Below are positions 18,192 to 26,822 of a stretch of 44,949 bases of DNA, piece after piece (position 1 is the stretch's first letter; each line of letters opens with the position of its first letter). Position numbers and translations under genes: made by a program. The notes below the pieces were generated by a model that was given only the letters and a program-made list of their open reading frames with translations, was not told where the DNA came from and made no database searches. The DNA comes from Accumulibacter sp. (GTDB lineage: Bacteria; Pseudomonadota; Gammaproteobacteria; Burkholderiales; Rhodocyclaceae): NCBI RefSeq assembly GCF_029255125.1, contig NZ_JAPUVR010000130.1:1-44949 (forward strand), in the 5' to 3' direction.

Positions 18192-19700
18192 CTACTTCAG
18201 GTTGACCCAGCTCAGCGGGTCGAGCGGCTTTCCCTGATGACGAAGCTCAAAGTATAAACCGGATTCCGGGTTGCCACCGCTGTTGCCGACGGTCGCGATC
18301 GCCTCGCCCGGACGCACGTTGTCGCCCACCTGCTTGAGCAAGGCGTCGTTGTTGGCATAGACCGAAAGGTAGGTGCTGCCGTGGTCGACGATCAGCAGGT
18401 TGCCGAAACCGCGCATCCATTCGGCGAAAACGACGCGTCCGGCAGCGATGCTGCGTACCTCGCTGCCGCTGCCGGCGCGGATGAAGACGCCCTTCCAGGT
18501 GCTTCCTTCTTGTCGGCTGGCGCCGAATCGATTGATGACGACGCCACTGGCCGGCGCACGCAACCCGCCTTTCAAGCGCGTCAGGCCGCTACCAGTTGCC
18601 GGAACGGCTACTTCGGTGGCGCTTTCTCTCGCTTTTTGCGGCGCTGGCGCCTGCTCGGCTGCCGACTCTTCCGGTGTGCCTCGCTCGGCGGTCGGCGCCG
18701 GGTCGCGAGGCGGCGCGGCGTCTGCCGCTTGCCGGTTGGCTGCCGCCTCTGCCGGCGGGCGGCTCGTTGCAGCGTCTGCCGCCGGGCGGCTGGCTGTCGA
18801 CTCGGTTGCCAAGCGCCGCTTGCCGGTGAGCGCTGCGGCCGCCTGCCGTCGCGTCGCCGCCTCTGCCGCTTGGCGACGCGCTGCCGCCTGGCGGGCCGCC
18901 ATTTCCTCGGCCGCCTGCGCGGCAATGATCTTCGACAGACGATCGATCAGTTCGCTCATGCGCTTTTCGTCGCGCTGCAAATTGCCGAGCTCCTGCCGTT
19001 GCGCCGCCAATTGGTCGGCAATTCTGCTCAGAACGATACGCCGCTGCTCGCGCTGCGCGAGCAGGCGGTCATGCGCTTCCTGCTGCCGGCTGAGGGCGAG
19101 CGACAACTCGTCGGTCTGCTGGCGGGTGGCGTTGGCGAGCGCCTGTTTGTCGTGCAAGGTCGCTGCCATTGCGACGAGAAGTTGCGATCGGGCGCGACCG
19201 ATGGCTTCCAGATAGAAGAGGTCGCGCGCCAGTTGATTCGGGTCGTCGCCGTTGAGCAGAAGGCGCAGGGGATCGGGATTGCCGCGTTGATACTGACGGT
19301 GAAGGAGCTTTTCGAGTTGCCCCTGTTGTCCCTTCAGGCGTCGTTCGAGCTCGCGCGAGTGCTCGTCGTGTTCCTTCAGTTCGCGCTTCAGTTCGTTGAT
19401 TCGGGATGATAATTCGTGCAACCCACGCTGCGTTTGGGAGATCGTGCGATCGACGTCCTGCAGGTCGTCGGCCGAATTCCGATGCGACTGCTCGGCGCTG
19501 AGCAGCGTGCGACGCAGCTTCTCGATCTGCGCGCGCAGCGCGTTCAGCTCGTTCTGGCGACCGGCGACCTCGCTCGCCGTTGCGCCTGGCGCGTCCTTGC
19601 TCGCCGGGCTGGCGGCAGTGGTTACGCCCGCGTCAAGCACGAGGGCGCTCAACAGGCCGGCAAGCAGCCAGCGCGCGCCTCTTCGGGCAAGGGATATCAT
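18192..19700 (-). CDS. envC: EnvC-like murein hydrolase activator (degenerate M23 domain)
   Basis: 502 residues: a signal peptide (about 1-30), a long coiled coil (about 45-270), an Ala/Arg/Gln-rich low-complexity linker (about 270-370) and a C-terminal LytM/M23 domain. In active M23 enzymes zinc is bound by HxxxD and HxH motifs. Here the first site reads WKGVFI and the last reads LYFELRH, and the usual YAH is YANN. The ligands are therefore missing and the domain should be non-catalytic, as in EnvC, which activates AmiA/AmiB amidases at the division septum. The ATG at 19700 begins the signal peptide. The open frame up to 19835 would cross the divergent promoter region and is rejected. Confidence 0.88.
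   Translation of the reverse strand: MISLARRGARWLLAGLLSALVLDAGVTTAASPASKDAPGATASEVAGRQNELNALRAQIEKLRRTLLSAEQSHRNSADDLQDVDRTISQTQRGLHELSSRINELKRELKEHDEHSRELERRLKGQQGQLEKLLHRQYQRGNPDPLRLLLNGDDPNQLARDLFYLEAIGRARSQLLVAMAATLHDKQALANATRQQTDELSLALSRQQEAHDRLLAQREQRRIVLSRIADQLAAQRQELGNLQRDEKRMSELIDRLSKIIAAQAAEEMAARQAAARRQAAEAATRRQAAAALTGKRRLATESTASRPAADAATSRPPAEAAANRQAADAAPPRDPAPTAERGTPEESAAEQAPAPQKARESATEVAVPATGSGLTRLKGGLRAPASGVVINRFGASRQEGSTWKGVFIRAGSGSEVRSIAAGRVVFAEWMRGFGNLLIVDHGSTYLSVYANNDALLKQVGDNVRPGEAIATVGNSGGNPESGLYFELRHQGKPLDPLSWVNLK
18700..18925 (-). repeat. Ala-rich degenerate repeats in the envC linker
   Basis: The linker between coiled coil and LytM domain is built from loosely repeated units of about 10-14 residues with the core (R/S)(R/P)xAA(D/E)AA, such as RRQAAEAATRRQAA and SRPAADAATSRPPAEAA. 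The DNA shows the matching degenerate GC-rich repetition. Length variation between strains would be expected. Confidence 0.6.
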
Positions 19701-19798
19701 GCCGCTAGCACGCTGTCCGCCAACGCCCGGCGGCGCCATCGGTCGACGGTGAGAAGAGCGCCGGCAGGGGCGAACACGCATGCATCGAGAATCTGGTT

Positions 19799-19804
19799 TA
19801 TAAT
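19799..19804 (+). promoter_or_regulatory. Candidate -10 box of the ArsR gene
   Basis: TATAAT stands 37 bp upstream of the GTG start and overlaps the first copy of the 18-bp direct repeat. This is the usual place for a repressor to block its own promoter. A convincing -35 was not found. The whole 19797-19835 stretch is markedly AT-rich against its surroundings, and a minus-strand TATAAT in the same stretch could serve envC. Confidence 0.4.
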
Positions 19805-19835
19805 CGACAATTATATGATAATCGGTAACTATCAC
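19800..19835. promoter_or_regulatory. Putative operator: 18-bp direct repeat with an internal palindrome
   Basis: ATAATCGACAATTATATG (19800-19817) is followed at once by ATAATCGGTAACTATCAC (19818-19835). They match at 12 of 18 positions in exact tandem register. The junction also forms a 13-bp palindrome, ATTATATGATAAT (19810-19822). ArsR-family repressors usually bind AT-rich imperfect palindromes overlapping their own promoter, so this is the likely autoregulatory site. It lies between the divergent envC and arsR genes and might affect both. Confidence 0.55.
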
Positions 19836-19840
19836 CTAAC

Positions 19841-20152
19841 GTGCCTATTCCGACCAGCATCATCGACAAGCAGGAGCATATCGAGCAGGCGGCGCGGGCG
19901 CTGAAATCGATTTCGCACCCGCTGCGTCTGAAGATCCTGTGCGTCGTTGGCGATCAGGATGTCTGCGTGCAGCAGATCGTCAGCGCGGTCGGTACTTCGC
20001 AGAGCAATATCTCGCAGCACTTGGCGATCTTGCGCGAAAAAGGCGTCTTGCTGGCCCGCAAGGAGGCCAACCGGGTCTATTACCGGGTCGGCGATGCCCG
20101 CACGCTGCAGTTGATCGGTATGATGCGCGAGGTCTTCTGCGGCGACAGCTAG
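19841..20152 (+). CDS. ArsR/SmtB-family repressor, SqrR/BigR-like cysteine pair
   Basis: 103 residues with a winged helix-turn-helix domain (ISHPLRLKILCVV, QQIVSAVGTSQSNISQHLAILREKGVL, and the wing RKEANRVYYRV). Its cysteines are C34, C42 and C100. C34 sits in the LKILC position and C100 near the C-terminus. Their separation of 66 residues equals that of the redox pair in SqrR (C41/C107) and BigR (C42/C108), which sense persulfides by forming a tetrasulfide link. Classical ArsR CVC or SmtB metal sites are not apparent. Downstream rhodanese and glutaredoxin genes fit a sulfur-stress role. The GTG start has no clear Shine-Dalgarno site; no better start is available. Confidence 0.85.
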   Translation: MPIPTSIIDKQEHIEQAARALKSISHPLRLKILCVVGDQDVCVQQIVSAVGTSQSNISQHLAILREKGVLLARKEANRVYYRVGDARTLQLIGMMREVFCGDS

Positions 20153-20219
20153 GCCGGCCGAGGTCGCGCGGCGATCTTGTCGGAAATTTCTCGATGCCCG
20201 TCAGTTTCTGGAGTTGCGC

Positions 20220-20639
20220 TTGGAATTCATACAACAGAACATCCTCCTGATTGCCGTCGCCATGGTCAGCGGCTCCCTGCTTCTCGTGCTTTCGCTGCGC
20301 CGACCGGGCGGTGCGCGCGGCGTCACCCCGGCGCAGGCGACGATGTTGATCAACCGCGAGAACGCCGTGTTGATCGACGTGCGCGAGGCGAATGAATACG
20401 CTGGCGGGCACCTGTCGGCAGCGCGCAACATTCCTGCCGGGGCGCTGGCCGAACGGGGCGGCGAACTCGAACAGTTCAAGGACAAGCCGGTGATTCTTGT
20501 CTGCCAGACCGGTGCCCGTTCGTCGGCGGCGTGCTCTTCGTTGGTCAAGCTCGGCTTTTCGCGCGTCCACACGCTGGAAGGCGGGATCGGCGCATGGACC
20601 GAGGCTGGCCTGCCGTTGAAGAAGGGAGGCCGTCGATGA
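20220..20639 (+). CDS. Membrane-anchored rhodanese-like sulfurtransferase
   Basis: 139 residues. One N-terminal membrane helix (about 7-26) is followed by a single rhodanese domain. The latter shows LIDVREANEYAGGHL and the active-site loop CQTGAR, with catalytic C95 carrying the persulfide. I chose the TTG at 20220: GGAG lies 6 nt upstream and the product begins MEFIQQN. An in-frame TTG at 20214 touches the ribosome site. The stop overlaps the glutaredoxin start as ATGA. A rhodanese next to grxC and secB is a usual betaproteobacterial arrangement, so the sulfur link with the upstream regulator, though attractive, is inference. Confidence 0.9.
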   Translation: MEFIQQNILLIAVAMVSGSLLLVLSLRRPGGARGVTPAQATMLINRENAVLIDVREANEYAGGHLSAARNIPAGALAERGGELEQFKDKPVILVCQTGARSSAACSSLVKLGFSRVHTLEGGIGAWTEAGLPLKKGGRR

Positions 20640-20911
20640 GCGAAAGGCCACGTGTTCTGATGTACGCGACTGCGGTATGTCCTTACTGTGTGCGCGCCGA
20701 ACAGATTCTGCGCGCGCGTGGCGTCGGCGAGATCGATAAAGTGCGCATCGACCTCGACCCTGGCCGGCGCGACGAGATGATCGAACGTACTGCCCGGCGA
20801 ACCGTGCCGCAGATTTTCATCGGCGATTTCCATGTCGGCGGCTGCGACGACCTGATTGCACTCGATCGAGCGGGCAGCTTGTTGCCCCTGCTGGCGGGCG
20901 ACGGTGCGTGA
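20636..20911 (+). CDS. grxC: Glutaredoxin 3
   Basis: 91 residues. A small cytoplasmic dithiol glutaredoxin with the C15-P-Y-C18 active site in a thioredoxin fold, the cis-proline loop TVPQIFIG, and the glutathione-contact segment HVGGCDDL near the end. It reduces protein disulfides and glutathione mixed disulfides. It is translationally coupled to the rhodanese gene (ATGA) and lies about 107 bp upstream of secB. Confidence 0.95.
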   Translation: MSERPRVLMYATAVCPYCVRAEQILRARGVGEIDKVRIDLDPGRRDEMIERTARRTVPQIFIGDFHVGGCDDLIALDRAGSLLPLLAGDGA

Positions 20912-21018
20912 CGCGGCAAGCCCACAGCCACGGCCGCCCACGACGCTTGCGCCGGAATGTCCGGTTCTTACCGCCCACTCTCCACTCCCCACTCCCTAAC
21001 CTGGTGAAATAGCCGACC

Positions 21019-21486
21019 ATGAGCGAACAAGAAAACCCCGTATTTGCCATCGAGAAGATCTATATCAAGGACCTCTCGGTGGAAGTGCCGAACGCACCGC
21101 AGATCTATCTGGAACGCGAAGCGCCAAAGATCGGCATCCAGTTGCAGAGCAATGCCCAGGGCATAGGCGAGGGGCTTTTCGAGGTGACCCTGACGACCAC
21201 GGTGACTTCCAAGATCGAAGAGAAGACGGTCTTCCTCGTCGAAGTCGGGCAAGCCGGCATCTTCCGCGTGCAAAATGTACCGGACGAGAACATGGAGCCG
21301 CTGCTGGCGATCGCTTGTCCGAATATCCTGTTTCCCTATGCGCGCGAAGTCGTCTCGGACGCGGTCACGCGCGCCGGTTTCGCGCCGGTGATGCTGCAGC
21401 CGGTGAATTTCGAGGCGCTTTACGTCGCCCGCCTGCAGCAGCAGGCCGGTGAGGCGGAGACCGACGGTGCAGCGACGGCGCAGTAG
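21019..21486 (+). CDS. secB: Protein-export chaperone SecB
   Basis: 155 residues. A cytoplasmic tetrameric chaperone that keeps preproteins unfolded and passes them to SecA. Family landmarks are FAIEKIYIKDLSVEVPNAPQ, the EVTLTTTVTSKIEEKTVFLVEV strand region, QAGIFRV and the CPNILFPYAREVVSDAV block, with the end PVNFEALYVARLQQ. The preceding spacer (20912-21018) holds only a short CCACTC microrepeat. The stop is 13 bp from the next start. Confidence 0.97.
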   Translation: MSEQENPVFAIEKIYIKDLSVEVPNAPQIYLEREAPKIGIQLQSNAQGIGEGLFEVTLTTTVTSKIEEKTVFLVEVGQAGIFRVQNVPDENMEPLLAIACPNILFPYAREVVSDAVTRAGFAPVMLQPVNFEALYVARLQQQAGEAETDGAATAQ

Positions 21487-21499
21487 CGTACCGCCGGCG

Positions 21500-21934
21500 A
21501 TGATCCGCCTGCTTGTCGTTCTCGCCTGGGCAGCAGCGGGCGGCTCCGCGCTGGCCGCCGAGTACCGCACGGTGGAGGCGGCTTCAGTGCTCTACGATGC
21601 GCCGTCGCAGAAGGGGACCAAGCTCTTCGTCATTCGCCGCGGAACGCCGGTCGAAGTCGTCGTCCGACTCGATGGATGGTCGAAAGTGCGCGACGCCGAT
21701 GGCGGCTTGGCGTGGATCGAAGCCCGATCGCTGGCCAACCGGCGCAGCGTGCTGGTGACAGCGGCACGCGCCGTCGTCCGGCAAAACGCCGACGAATCGG
21801 CGCCGGTCGTTTTCGAGGCCGAGAAGAGCGTTGCGCTCGACTATCTTGATACGGCGCCGGGCGGCTGGGTGAAAGTGCGCCACCGTGACGGCCAGGTGGG
21901 CTACGTCCGGGCCAATCAGGTCTGGGGCGTCTGA
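21500..21934 (+). CDS. Exported protein with two bacterial SH3-like domains
   Basis: 144 residues with a signal peptide (about 1-20, ending ALAA). Two SH3_3-type repeats follow. The first (about 21-77) runs from [18 protein letters not shown] to [11 protein letters not shown]. The second (about 80-144) runs from [21 protein letters not shown] to [14 protein letters not shown]. Such domains commonly bind peptidoglycan or peptides in the periplasm; the function of this family is not defined. It sits 13 bp after secB and 8 bp before gpsA, so all three are probably one transcript. Confidence 0.88.
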   Translation: MIRLLVVLAWAAAGGSALAAEYRTVEAASVLYDAPSQKGTKLFVIRRGTPVEVVVRLDGWSKVRDADGGLAWIEARSLANRRSVLVTAARAVVRQNADESAPVVFEAEKSVALDYLDTAPGGWVKVRHRDGQVGYVRANQVWGV

Positions 21935-21942
21935 ATCATGCC

Positions 21943-22932
21943 ATGAAGATTGCCGTTCTCGGTGCCGGCGCCTGGGGGACTGCGCTGGCCATCGCTTTCA
22001 GCCGTCAGCACACGGTCAGCCTGTGGGCGCGCCAGGCGAGCGAGCGACATGCTTTGCGCGCCGAGCGCGAGAACCGGCGCCGGTTGCCCGGCCACCGCTT
22101 GCCCGATGAGCTGGCGATTGCCGACGATTTCTCGGAGCTCGTCGCGAGCGCCGATCTGGTGCTGGTGGCGACGCCGCTGGCCGGCCTGCGACCGTGCCTG
22201 CGCCGCATGCGCGAGGATAGTCTGGCGCGACCCGTGGTCTGGGCGTGCAAGGGACTCGAGGCCGAGACCGGGCGTCTGCCGCATCAGATCGTGGCCGAAG
22301 AACTCGGCGCCGAGGCTTTGTGCGGTGCGCTGTCCGGACCCAGTTTTGCGGCCGAGGTCGCGTGCGGTTTACCGGCGGCGGTGACGCTGGCGGCCAACGA
22401 CGTCGAGTTTGGTCATCGCATGGCGCGCGCGCTGCACAGTGCGCACTTTCGCGTTTATGCGAACGACGATCTGACCGGTGTCGAGGTCGGCGGTGGTGTC
22501 AAGAACATCATGGCAATTGCGACCGGCGTGTGCGATGGGCTCGGGCTGGGGCTGAACGCGCGCGCCGCGCTGATCACGCGCGGATTGGCCGAAATCGCCC
22601 GTTTCGGCGTGGCGCTGGGTGCACACCCGCAAACCTTCATGGGGCTGGCCGGGATGGGCGACCTGATTCTGACCTGTACCGGCGACCTGTCGCGTAATCG
22701 CAGCGTCGGTCTGGCGCTGGCAGCAGGGCGCCGGCTGCCGCAGATCCTGGACGATCTCGGACACGTCGCCGAGGGCGTCAGCACGACCCGGGAAGTGGCG
22801 CGGATGGCCGAGCGGCTGGGGATCGACATGCCGATCACGCGTGCGGTCGACGCCATCCTCTATCGTGACGAGCCGGCGGCGCAGGCGGTCGACAAACTCC
22901 TGCGGCGCGATCCGAAGATCGAAGCGAGTTGA
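21943..22932 (+). CDS. gpsA: Glycerol-3-phosphate dehydrogenase [NAD(P)+]
   Basis: 329 residues. It reduces dihydroxyacetone phosphate to sn-glycerol 3-phosphate for phospholipid synthesis in the cytoplasm. It shows the N-terminal nucleotide loop [28 protein letters not shown], the catalytic-lysine region [19 protein letters not shown], and [22 protein letters not shown]. It is the last gene of the arsR-rhodanese-grxC-secB-SH3-gpsA run and converges on the patatin gene, leaving only 15 bp between the two stops. Confidence 0.97.
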   Translation: MKIAVLGAGAWGTALAIAFSRQHTVSLWARQASERHALRAERENRRRLPGHRLPDELAIADDFSELVASADLVLVATPLAGLRPCLRRMREDSLARPVVWACKGLEAETGRLPHQIVAEELGAEALCGALSGPSFAAEVACGLPAAVTLAANDVEFGHRMARALHSAHFRVYANDDLTGVEVGGGVKNIMAIATGVCDGLGLGLNARAALITRGLAEIARFGVALGAHPQTFMGLAGMGDLILTCTGDLSRNRSVGLALAAGRRLPQILDDLGHVAEGVSTTREVARMAERLGIDMPITRAVDAILYRDEPAAQAVDKLLRRDPKIEAS

Positions 22933-22947
22933 TCGTCGGCGCCTGTC

Positions 22948-25161
22948 TCAGGGCGTGCCGAGGAACAGGTAGAGATTGGCGTAACCGCCGCTCGATCCGG
23001 CGTTGGAATAGCCGTAGCCAAGGTAGATCGGGCCCAGCGGGGTTTCGCCGCCGATGTAGATGGCGCCCGAGGTGATCCAGCCGCGCAGATGGGTTTCAGT
23101 CGTCGGCCGGCCAACCTTGGCCGTCTCGATGGCGGCTCCCAGGCGCAGGTCGCCGCGCAGCCCCAGAGGCAGTTGGCCGACGATTCTTTCGGCGCGCAGG
23201 TGGCCGTAGCGGATATCGTCGCCCTTGAGTTGGCCGGGCGAGAACGCGGTCATGTTGAGCATTCCGCCGAGATTCCCGATGTCATGAAACGGGCGCTGCC
23301 CTTGCGGTGAACCCTGATACGACAGCCGGCTGCTCAGCACCCAGTCGGCGACCCGCGCGTGGCCGGTCGCGCCGGCGTCGAGCGTGCTGTAACTGTCGCT
23401 GCGCGAGGCGAAGTAGTGCAGGTGCGTCGACCAGCCGCTGGTCGGAAAGTACAGCCGGTCGGTCTGATCCATGTCGAGCGCCGCCGTCCAGCCGCCGTGG
23501 CGCAGCGACAGCTCAGGAAAGATGGGTAGTCCGGTGTCCCTTTCGGCGCTGTACCAGGTTTCCTTCCAGCCTGTCCGCACCTGGCCGAGCAGGCCGAGGT
23601 TGCGGCCGACGCCCAGGCGGAAAGTCTTCTCGGTGATCTTGTAGTCGGCAAGCCTTTGATCGTCGAGATAGATGCCGCTCAGGCGGCTGCCAATCTTCAC
23701 GCTGCTTTCGGCGAAGTAGCGCTGCGCAGCGTCGATCGGCTGGTAGTAGTCGAGCGTGATGCCCGGCTGCGAACCGATTTCTGCCTGGCCGATGAATTCG
23801 CCGCCCAGGCTGTTGAGCCAGGTCTTGTGATAGGCGACGCGCAAGCCGTAGCTTGAATTGGCCGAGAAGTTGGTATCGAGGTTGATGCCGTAGCGCAGGT
23901 AGTCCGGTCCCCAGCTCTTTTCCAGCGGCGAGATACGCAGGATGTTTCTTCCGCGCAGACTACGGGTCAGCGCATAGTCGACCTGTTCGTAGTAGCCGTC
24001 GCCGTAGGCGCGCAGCAACTGCGAATTGACCGCCGCCGGGTCCATCCGGTCGCCCGGTCGGACTTCCAGGTGGCGCTCGACCGCCGCCGGGTTGACCAGC
24101 TTCAGTCCGGCGATTTCGATCTGATCGATGCGCGGAGCGTCGCGCCGGGCGATCTGCAAGCCTTGCGACCAGGCGGTGTAGCTGGCCTCGTCCACGGCCA
24201 GCGCGCGCAGGCGGTCGGCCGCCGCGCGAGCGGCCAGCGCGCCGCGATCCGCCGTTTCGCCGGTGCGCTGGAAGTCGGCGGCGGTGATTCCTTTGAGATC
24301 CGGTTTGAGGTAGATGTCGCCGGCGGTCAGTCTGGCCAGCGAGCGGGTGACGTTCTGCTCGGTCAACAGGTTGACCATCTGGGCCGAAACGCTGACCAGG
24401 CCGCTGATCTCTTCTGCGGTCAACAAGGGCGAGCCGACGTTGACGGCGATCACGACATCCGCCTGACAGCGTGCGCGTACCTCCTCGATCGGCACGTTGT
24501 CGACCAGACCGCCGTCGACGAGCTTCCTCCCGTCAACCGCGACCGGCGACATCAGGCCGGGAACCGACATGCTGGCGCGCATCGCCGAGGTCAGGCTGCC
24601 GCTGCGCATGACCACGCGCTCGCCCTTGACGATGTCGGTGGCGATGATCGATAGCGGCAGCGGCAGCGTTTCGATCATTCGTTCGCCCAGGTCGGAATGG
24701 ACCAGTTGGTTGAAGAACAGCTTGATCTTCTGACCGGAAATGATTCCCGTCTGATACTTCACGCCGTGCGCGCCGACCCCCGTCTCCGACGCCGGGAGGA
24801 AGCGCCTGTCGGCGGCTTTGCGGCGATAGCTCTGCTCATAGAACGCGGGATCGTCGCGGAATAGATCGTTCCAATCGGCCTTGGCGAGTTCGGCGCGCAT
24901 CTGTGCCGGCGTCAGGCCAGCGGCAAACGCGCCGGCGACGAGCGCTCCCATACTCGTTCCGGCGACGCAGTCAACGGGCACGCGCAGTTGTTCGAGCACT
25001 TCGAGGACGCCGATATGCGCCGCGCCGCGCGCGCCACCGCCGCCGAGGACGAGACCGACGCGCGGTCGCGGTGAATCGGCGGCGCTGGCGAGACCGGCGT
25101 CGGCCAGAAGGGCGACGAGTAAGAGGCGGAGGAACAGGCGCAGGACCAGGTTCGGTTTCAT
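22948..25161 (-). CDS. Patatin-like phospholipase with POTRA and beta-barrel (PlpD-like, type Vd)
   Basis: 737 residues. A signal peptide (about 1-28) leads to a patatin domain. This has the oxyanion loop GGGGARG (40-46), the nucleophile elbow GTSMG (Ser70) and the catalytic Asp in VDGGLVDNVP. A single POTRA-like segment follows (about 345-395: IDQIEIAGLKLVNPAAVERH and on). The last part (about 430-737) is a 16-strand-type Omp85-related barrel with alternating aromatic strands, ending YLFLGTP. Length and order match Pseudomonas PlpD, the type Vd autotransporter whose lipase is exported through its own barrel. Whether the passenger is released is not visible. It lies 97 bp downstream of selO. 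Confidence 0.9.
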   Translation of the reverse strand: MKPNLVLRLFLRLLLVALLADAGLASAADSPRPRVGLVLGGGGARGAAHIGVLEVLEQLRVPVDCVAGTSMGALVAGAFAAGLTPAQMRAELAKADWNDLFRDDPAFYEQSYRRKAADRRFLPASETGVGAHGVKYQTGIISGQKIKLFFNQLVHSDLGERMIETLPLPLSIIATDIVKGERVVMRSGSLTSAMRASMSVPGLMSPVAVDGRKLVDGGLVDNVPIEEVRARCQADVVIAVNVGSPLLTAEEISGLVSVSAQMVNLLTEQNVTRSLARLTAGDIYLKPDLKGITAADFQRTGETADRGALAARAAADRLRALAVDEASYTAWSQGLQIARRDAPRIDQIEIAGLKLVNPAAVERHLEVRPGDRMDPAAVNSQLLRAYGDGYYEQVDYALTRSLRGRNILRISPLEKSWGPDYLRYGINLDTNFSANSSYGLRVAYHKTWLNSLGGEFIGQAEIGSQPGITLDYYQPIDAAQRYFAESSVKIGSRLSGIYLDDQRLADYKITEKTFRLGVGRNLGLLGQVRTGWKETWYSAERDTGLPIFPELSLRHGGWTAALDMDQTDRLYFPTSGWSTHLHYFASRSDSYSTLDAGATGHARVADWVLSSRLSYQGSPQGQRPFHDIGNLGGMLNMTAFSPGQLKGDDIRYGHLRAERIVGQLPLGLRGDLRLGAAIETAKVGRPTTETHLRGWITSGAIYIGGETPLGPIYLGYGYSNAGSSGGYANLYLFLGTP

Positions 25162-25258
25162 GTTGACCGTTCAGCCGGGGGGCGCAGCCTGCGCAGGGCG
25201 CCGACGAGCGGAGACCGGCTGGCCGGCCGGCCGCTCCAGCTGGCGCCGTCTGCGCACT

Positions 25259-26815
25259 TCAGGAACTGCACGAGAGCATCGAACACCCGGCGCGATGCCG
25301 CGCCCAATCGGGTCGTTTGGCGCTGAACGCCTGGCGTCCGGGCTGTTCGTCGTAGGGTTGGCGAAGAACCTCGAGCAACTCGTGGATCATCTGCTCGTCG
25401 CCCTGTTCGGCGCGGTCGATCGCCTGCTGCGCCAGGTAGTTACGCAGTACGTAGCGCGGGTTGACGCGATTCATCGCGGCCGCGCGCTGCGCTGCCGGCT
25501 GCCCATCCTGGCGTGCGCGCGCAGCGTAACGTGTGAGCCAGTGCGACAGATCGCCGGCGAAGCGTCGCGCCAGGTCGGCGCGATAGAACGCCGCCTGCAG
25601 CGTCGCGCTGTCCGGGCGCTCGAGGTCGACTTGCGCCAGGCCGCGGAAGAATTCGGTCATGTCGATCTCGGCCAGGCGCATCAGCTCGAACAGGTCTTCG
25701 AGCAGTTGCGCATCGTCATGCTGCCAGGCGCGCAGACCCAGCTTGGCGGCAAAGGCAGCGCAAAACTCGCCTGCATAGACCTGATCATAGCGTTCGAGGC
25801 CGGCCGCCAGATCGCTGGCGGCGGGCGTCAGCGTGCTCAGTGCGTCGGCCAGACGTTCGAGGTTCCAGTGTGCGATCGCCGGCTGACGGGCAAAGCAGTA
25901 GCGCCGGCTGGCGGCGTCGGTCGTATTCGGCGTCCAGCCGGGATCGAAATTGTCGACCCAACCGTACGGGCCATAGTCTATCGTCAGGCCGATGATCGAC
26001 ATGTTGTCGGTATTCATGACGCCATGCACGAAACCGACGCGCATCCAGTGCGCGAGCAGGCGCGCGGTGCGCTGGCAAATCTCGACAAACCACGCGGCGA
26101 GGCGCTCCTCCGGGCGTCCAGCGGACAACTCGGGGAAATCGCGGGCGATCGTGAAATCGACCAGGCGTTGCAGCAGTGCCTGATCGCCGCGTGCGGCAAG
26201 CAGCTCGAAGTGTCCGAAACGCGTGAACGACGGCGCTACCCGGCAGACGATGGCGCCCGGTTCGTCGACCGGGTGGCCGTCGTAGAACATGTCGCGGACG
26301 ACTGTCTCGCCGGTGGCGACAAGGCTGAGAGCGCGCGTCGTCGGTATTCCGAGATGGTGCATCGCCTCGCTGCACAGGAATTCACGGATCGATGAACGGA
26401 GGACGGCGCGCCCGTCGGCGCGGCGCGAGTAGGGCGTTGGTCCGGCGCCCTTCAGTTGCAGTTCGAAGCGCTCGCCGCGTCGATTGATCGCTTCGCCCAG
26501 GAGAATCGCGCGGCCGTCGCCGAGCTGGCCGACCCAGTGGCCGAATTGGTGGCCGCCATAACAACTGGCGTACGTCGCCATGCCGGGCAGCAACGCATTG
26601 CCGGCGAGCGCGGCGACCAGCTCCGGCCGGCTGAGCAGGTCGTCGTTGAGGTCGAGGGCAGCGGCCACCTCGCGCGAATATGCGATCAGGCGCGGTGCGG
26701 CGACCGGCGTCGGGTCGACCGGCGACCAGCACGCGCCGTGCACCTGGCGCGGTTCGTTGCGCCGGTCGGCGTCGCCGGGCAGTTCGCGCAGGAAGCGATT
26801 GTCGAAAACCAGCAT
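25259..26815 (-). CDS. selO: Protein adenylyltransferase SelO (YdiU family)
   Basis: 518 residues. SelO is a pseudokinase-fold enzyme that transfers AMP from ATP to Ser, Thr or Tyr of proteins and is linked to redox homeostasis. The family blocks are [44 protein letters not shown], and [12 protein letters not shown] with the metal-binding Asn and Asp residues. The end, CSMLSCSS, is the conserved bacterial counterpart of the selenocysteine site of animal SelO. I chose ATG 26815 because it gives the family N-terminus; the longer frame overlaps the upstream gene. It begins 7 bp after the TerB-like gene, so the pair is an operon. Confidence 0.93.
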   Translation of the reverse strand: MLVFDNRFLRELPGDADRRNEPRQVHGACWSPVDPTPVAAPRLIAYSREVAAALDLNDDLLSRPELVAALAGNALLPGMATYASCYGGHQFGHWVGQLGDGRAILLGEAINRRGERFELQLKGAGPTPYSRRADGRAVLRSSIREFLCSEAMHHLGIPTTRALSLVATGETVVRDMFYDGHPVDEPGAIVCRVAPSFTRFGHFELLAARGDQALLQRLVDFTIARDFPELSAGRPEERLAAWFVEICQRTARLLAHWMRVGFVHGVMNTDNMSIIGLTIDYGPYGWVDNFDPGWTPNTTDAASRRYCFARQPAIAHWNLERLADALSTLTPAASDLAAGLERYDQVYAGEFCAAFAAKLGLRAWQHDDAQLLEDLFELMRLAEIDMTEFFRGLAQVDLERPDSATLQAAFYRADLARRFAGDLSHWLTRYAARARQDGQPAAQRAAAMNRVNPRYVLRNYLAQQAIDRAEQGDEQMIHELLEVLRQPYDEQPGRQAFSAKRPDWARHRAGCSMLSCSS

Positions 26816-26822
26816 CCGGTTG

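Noticed and set aside
19701-19835. N-terminal extension of envC
   Set aside because: It would place coding sequence across the AT-rich divergent promoter and the operator repeat, and it hides the signal peptide that begins at 19700.
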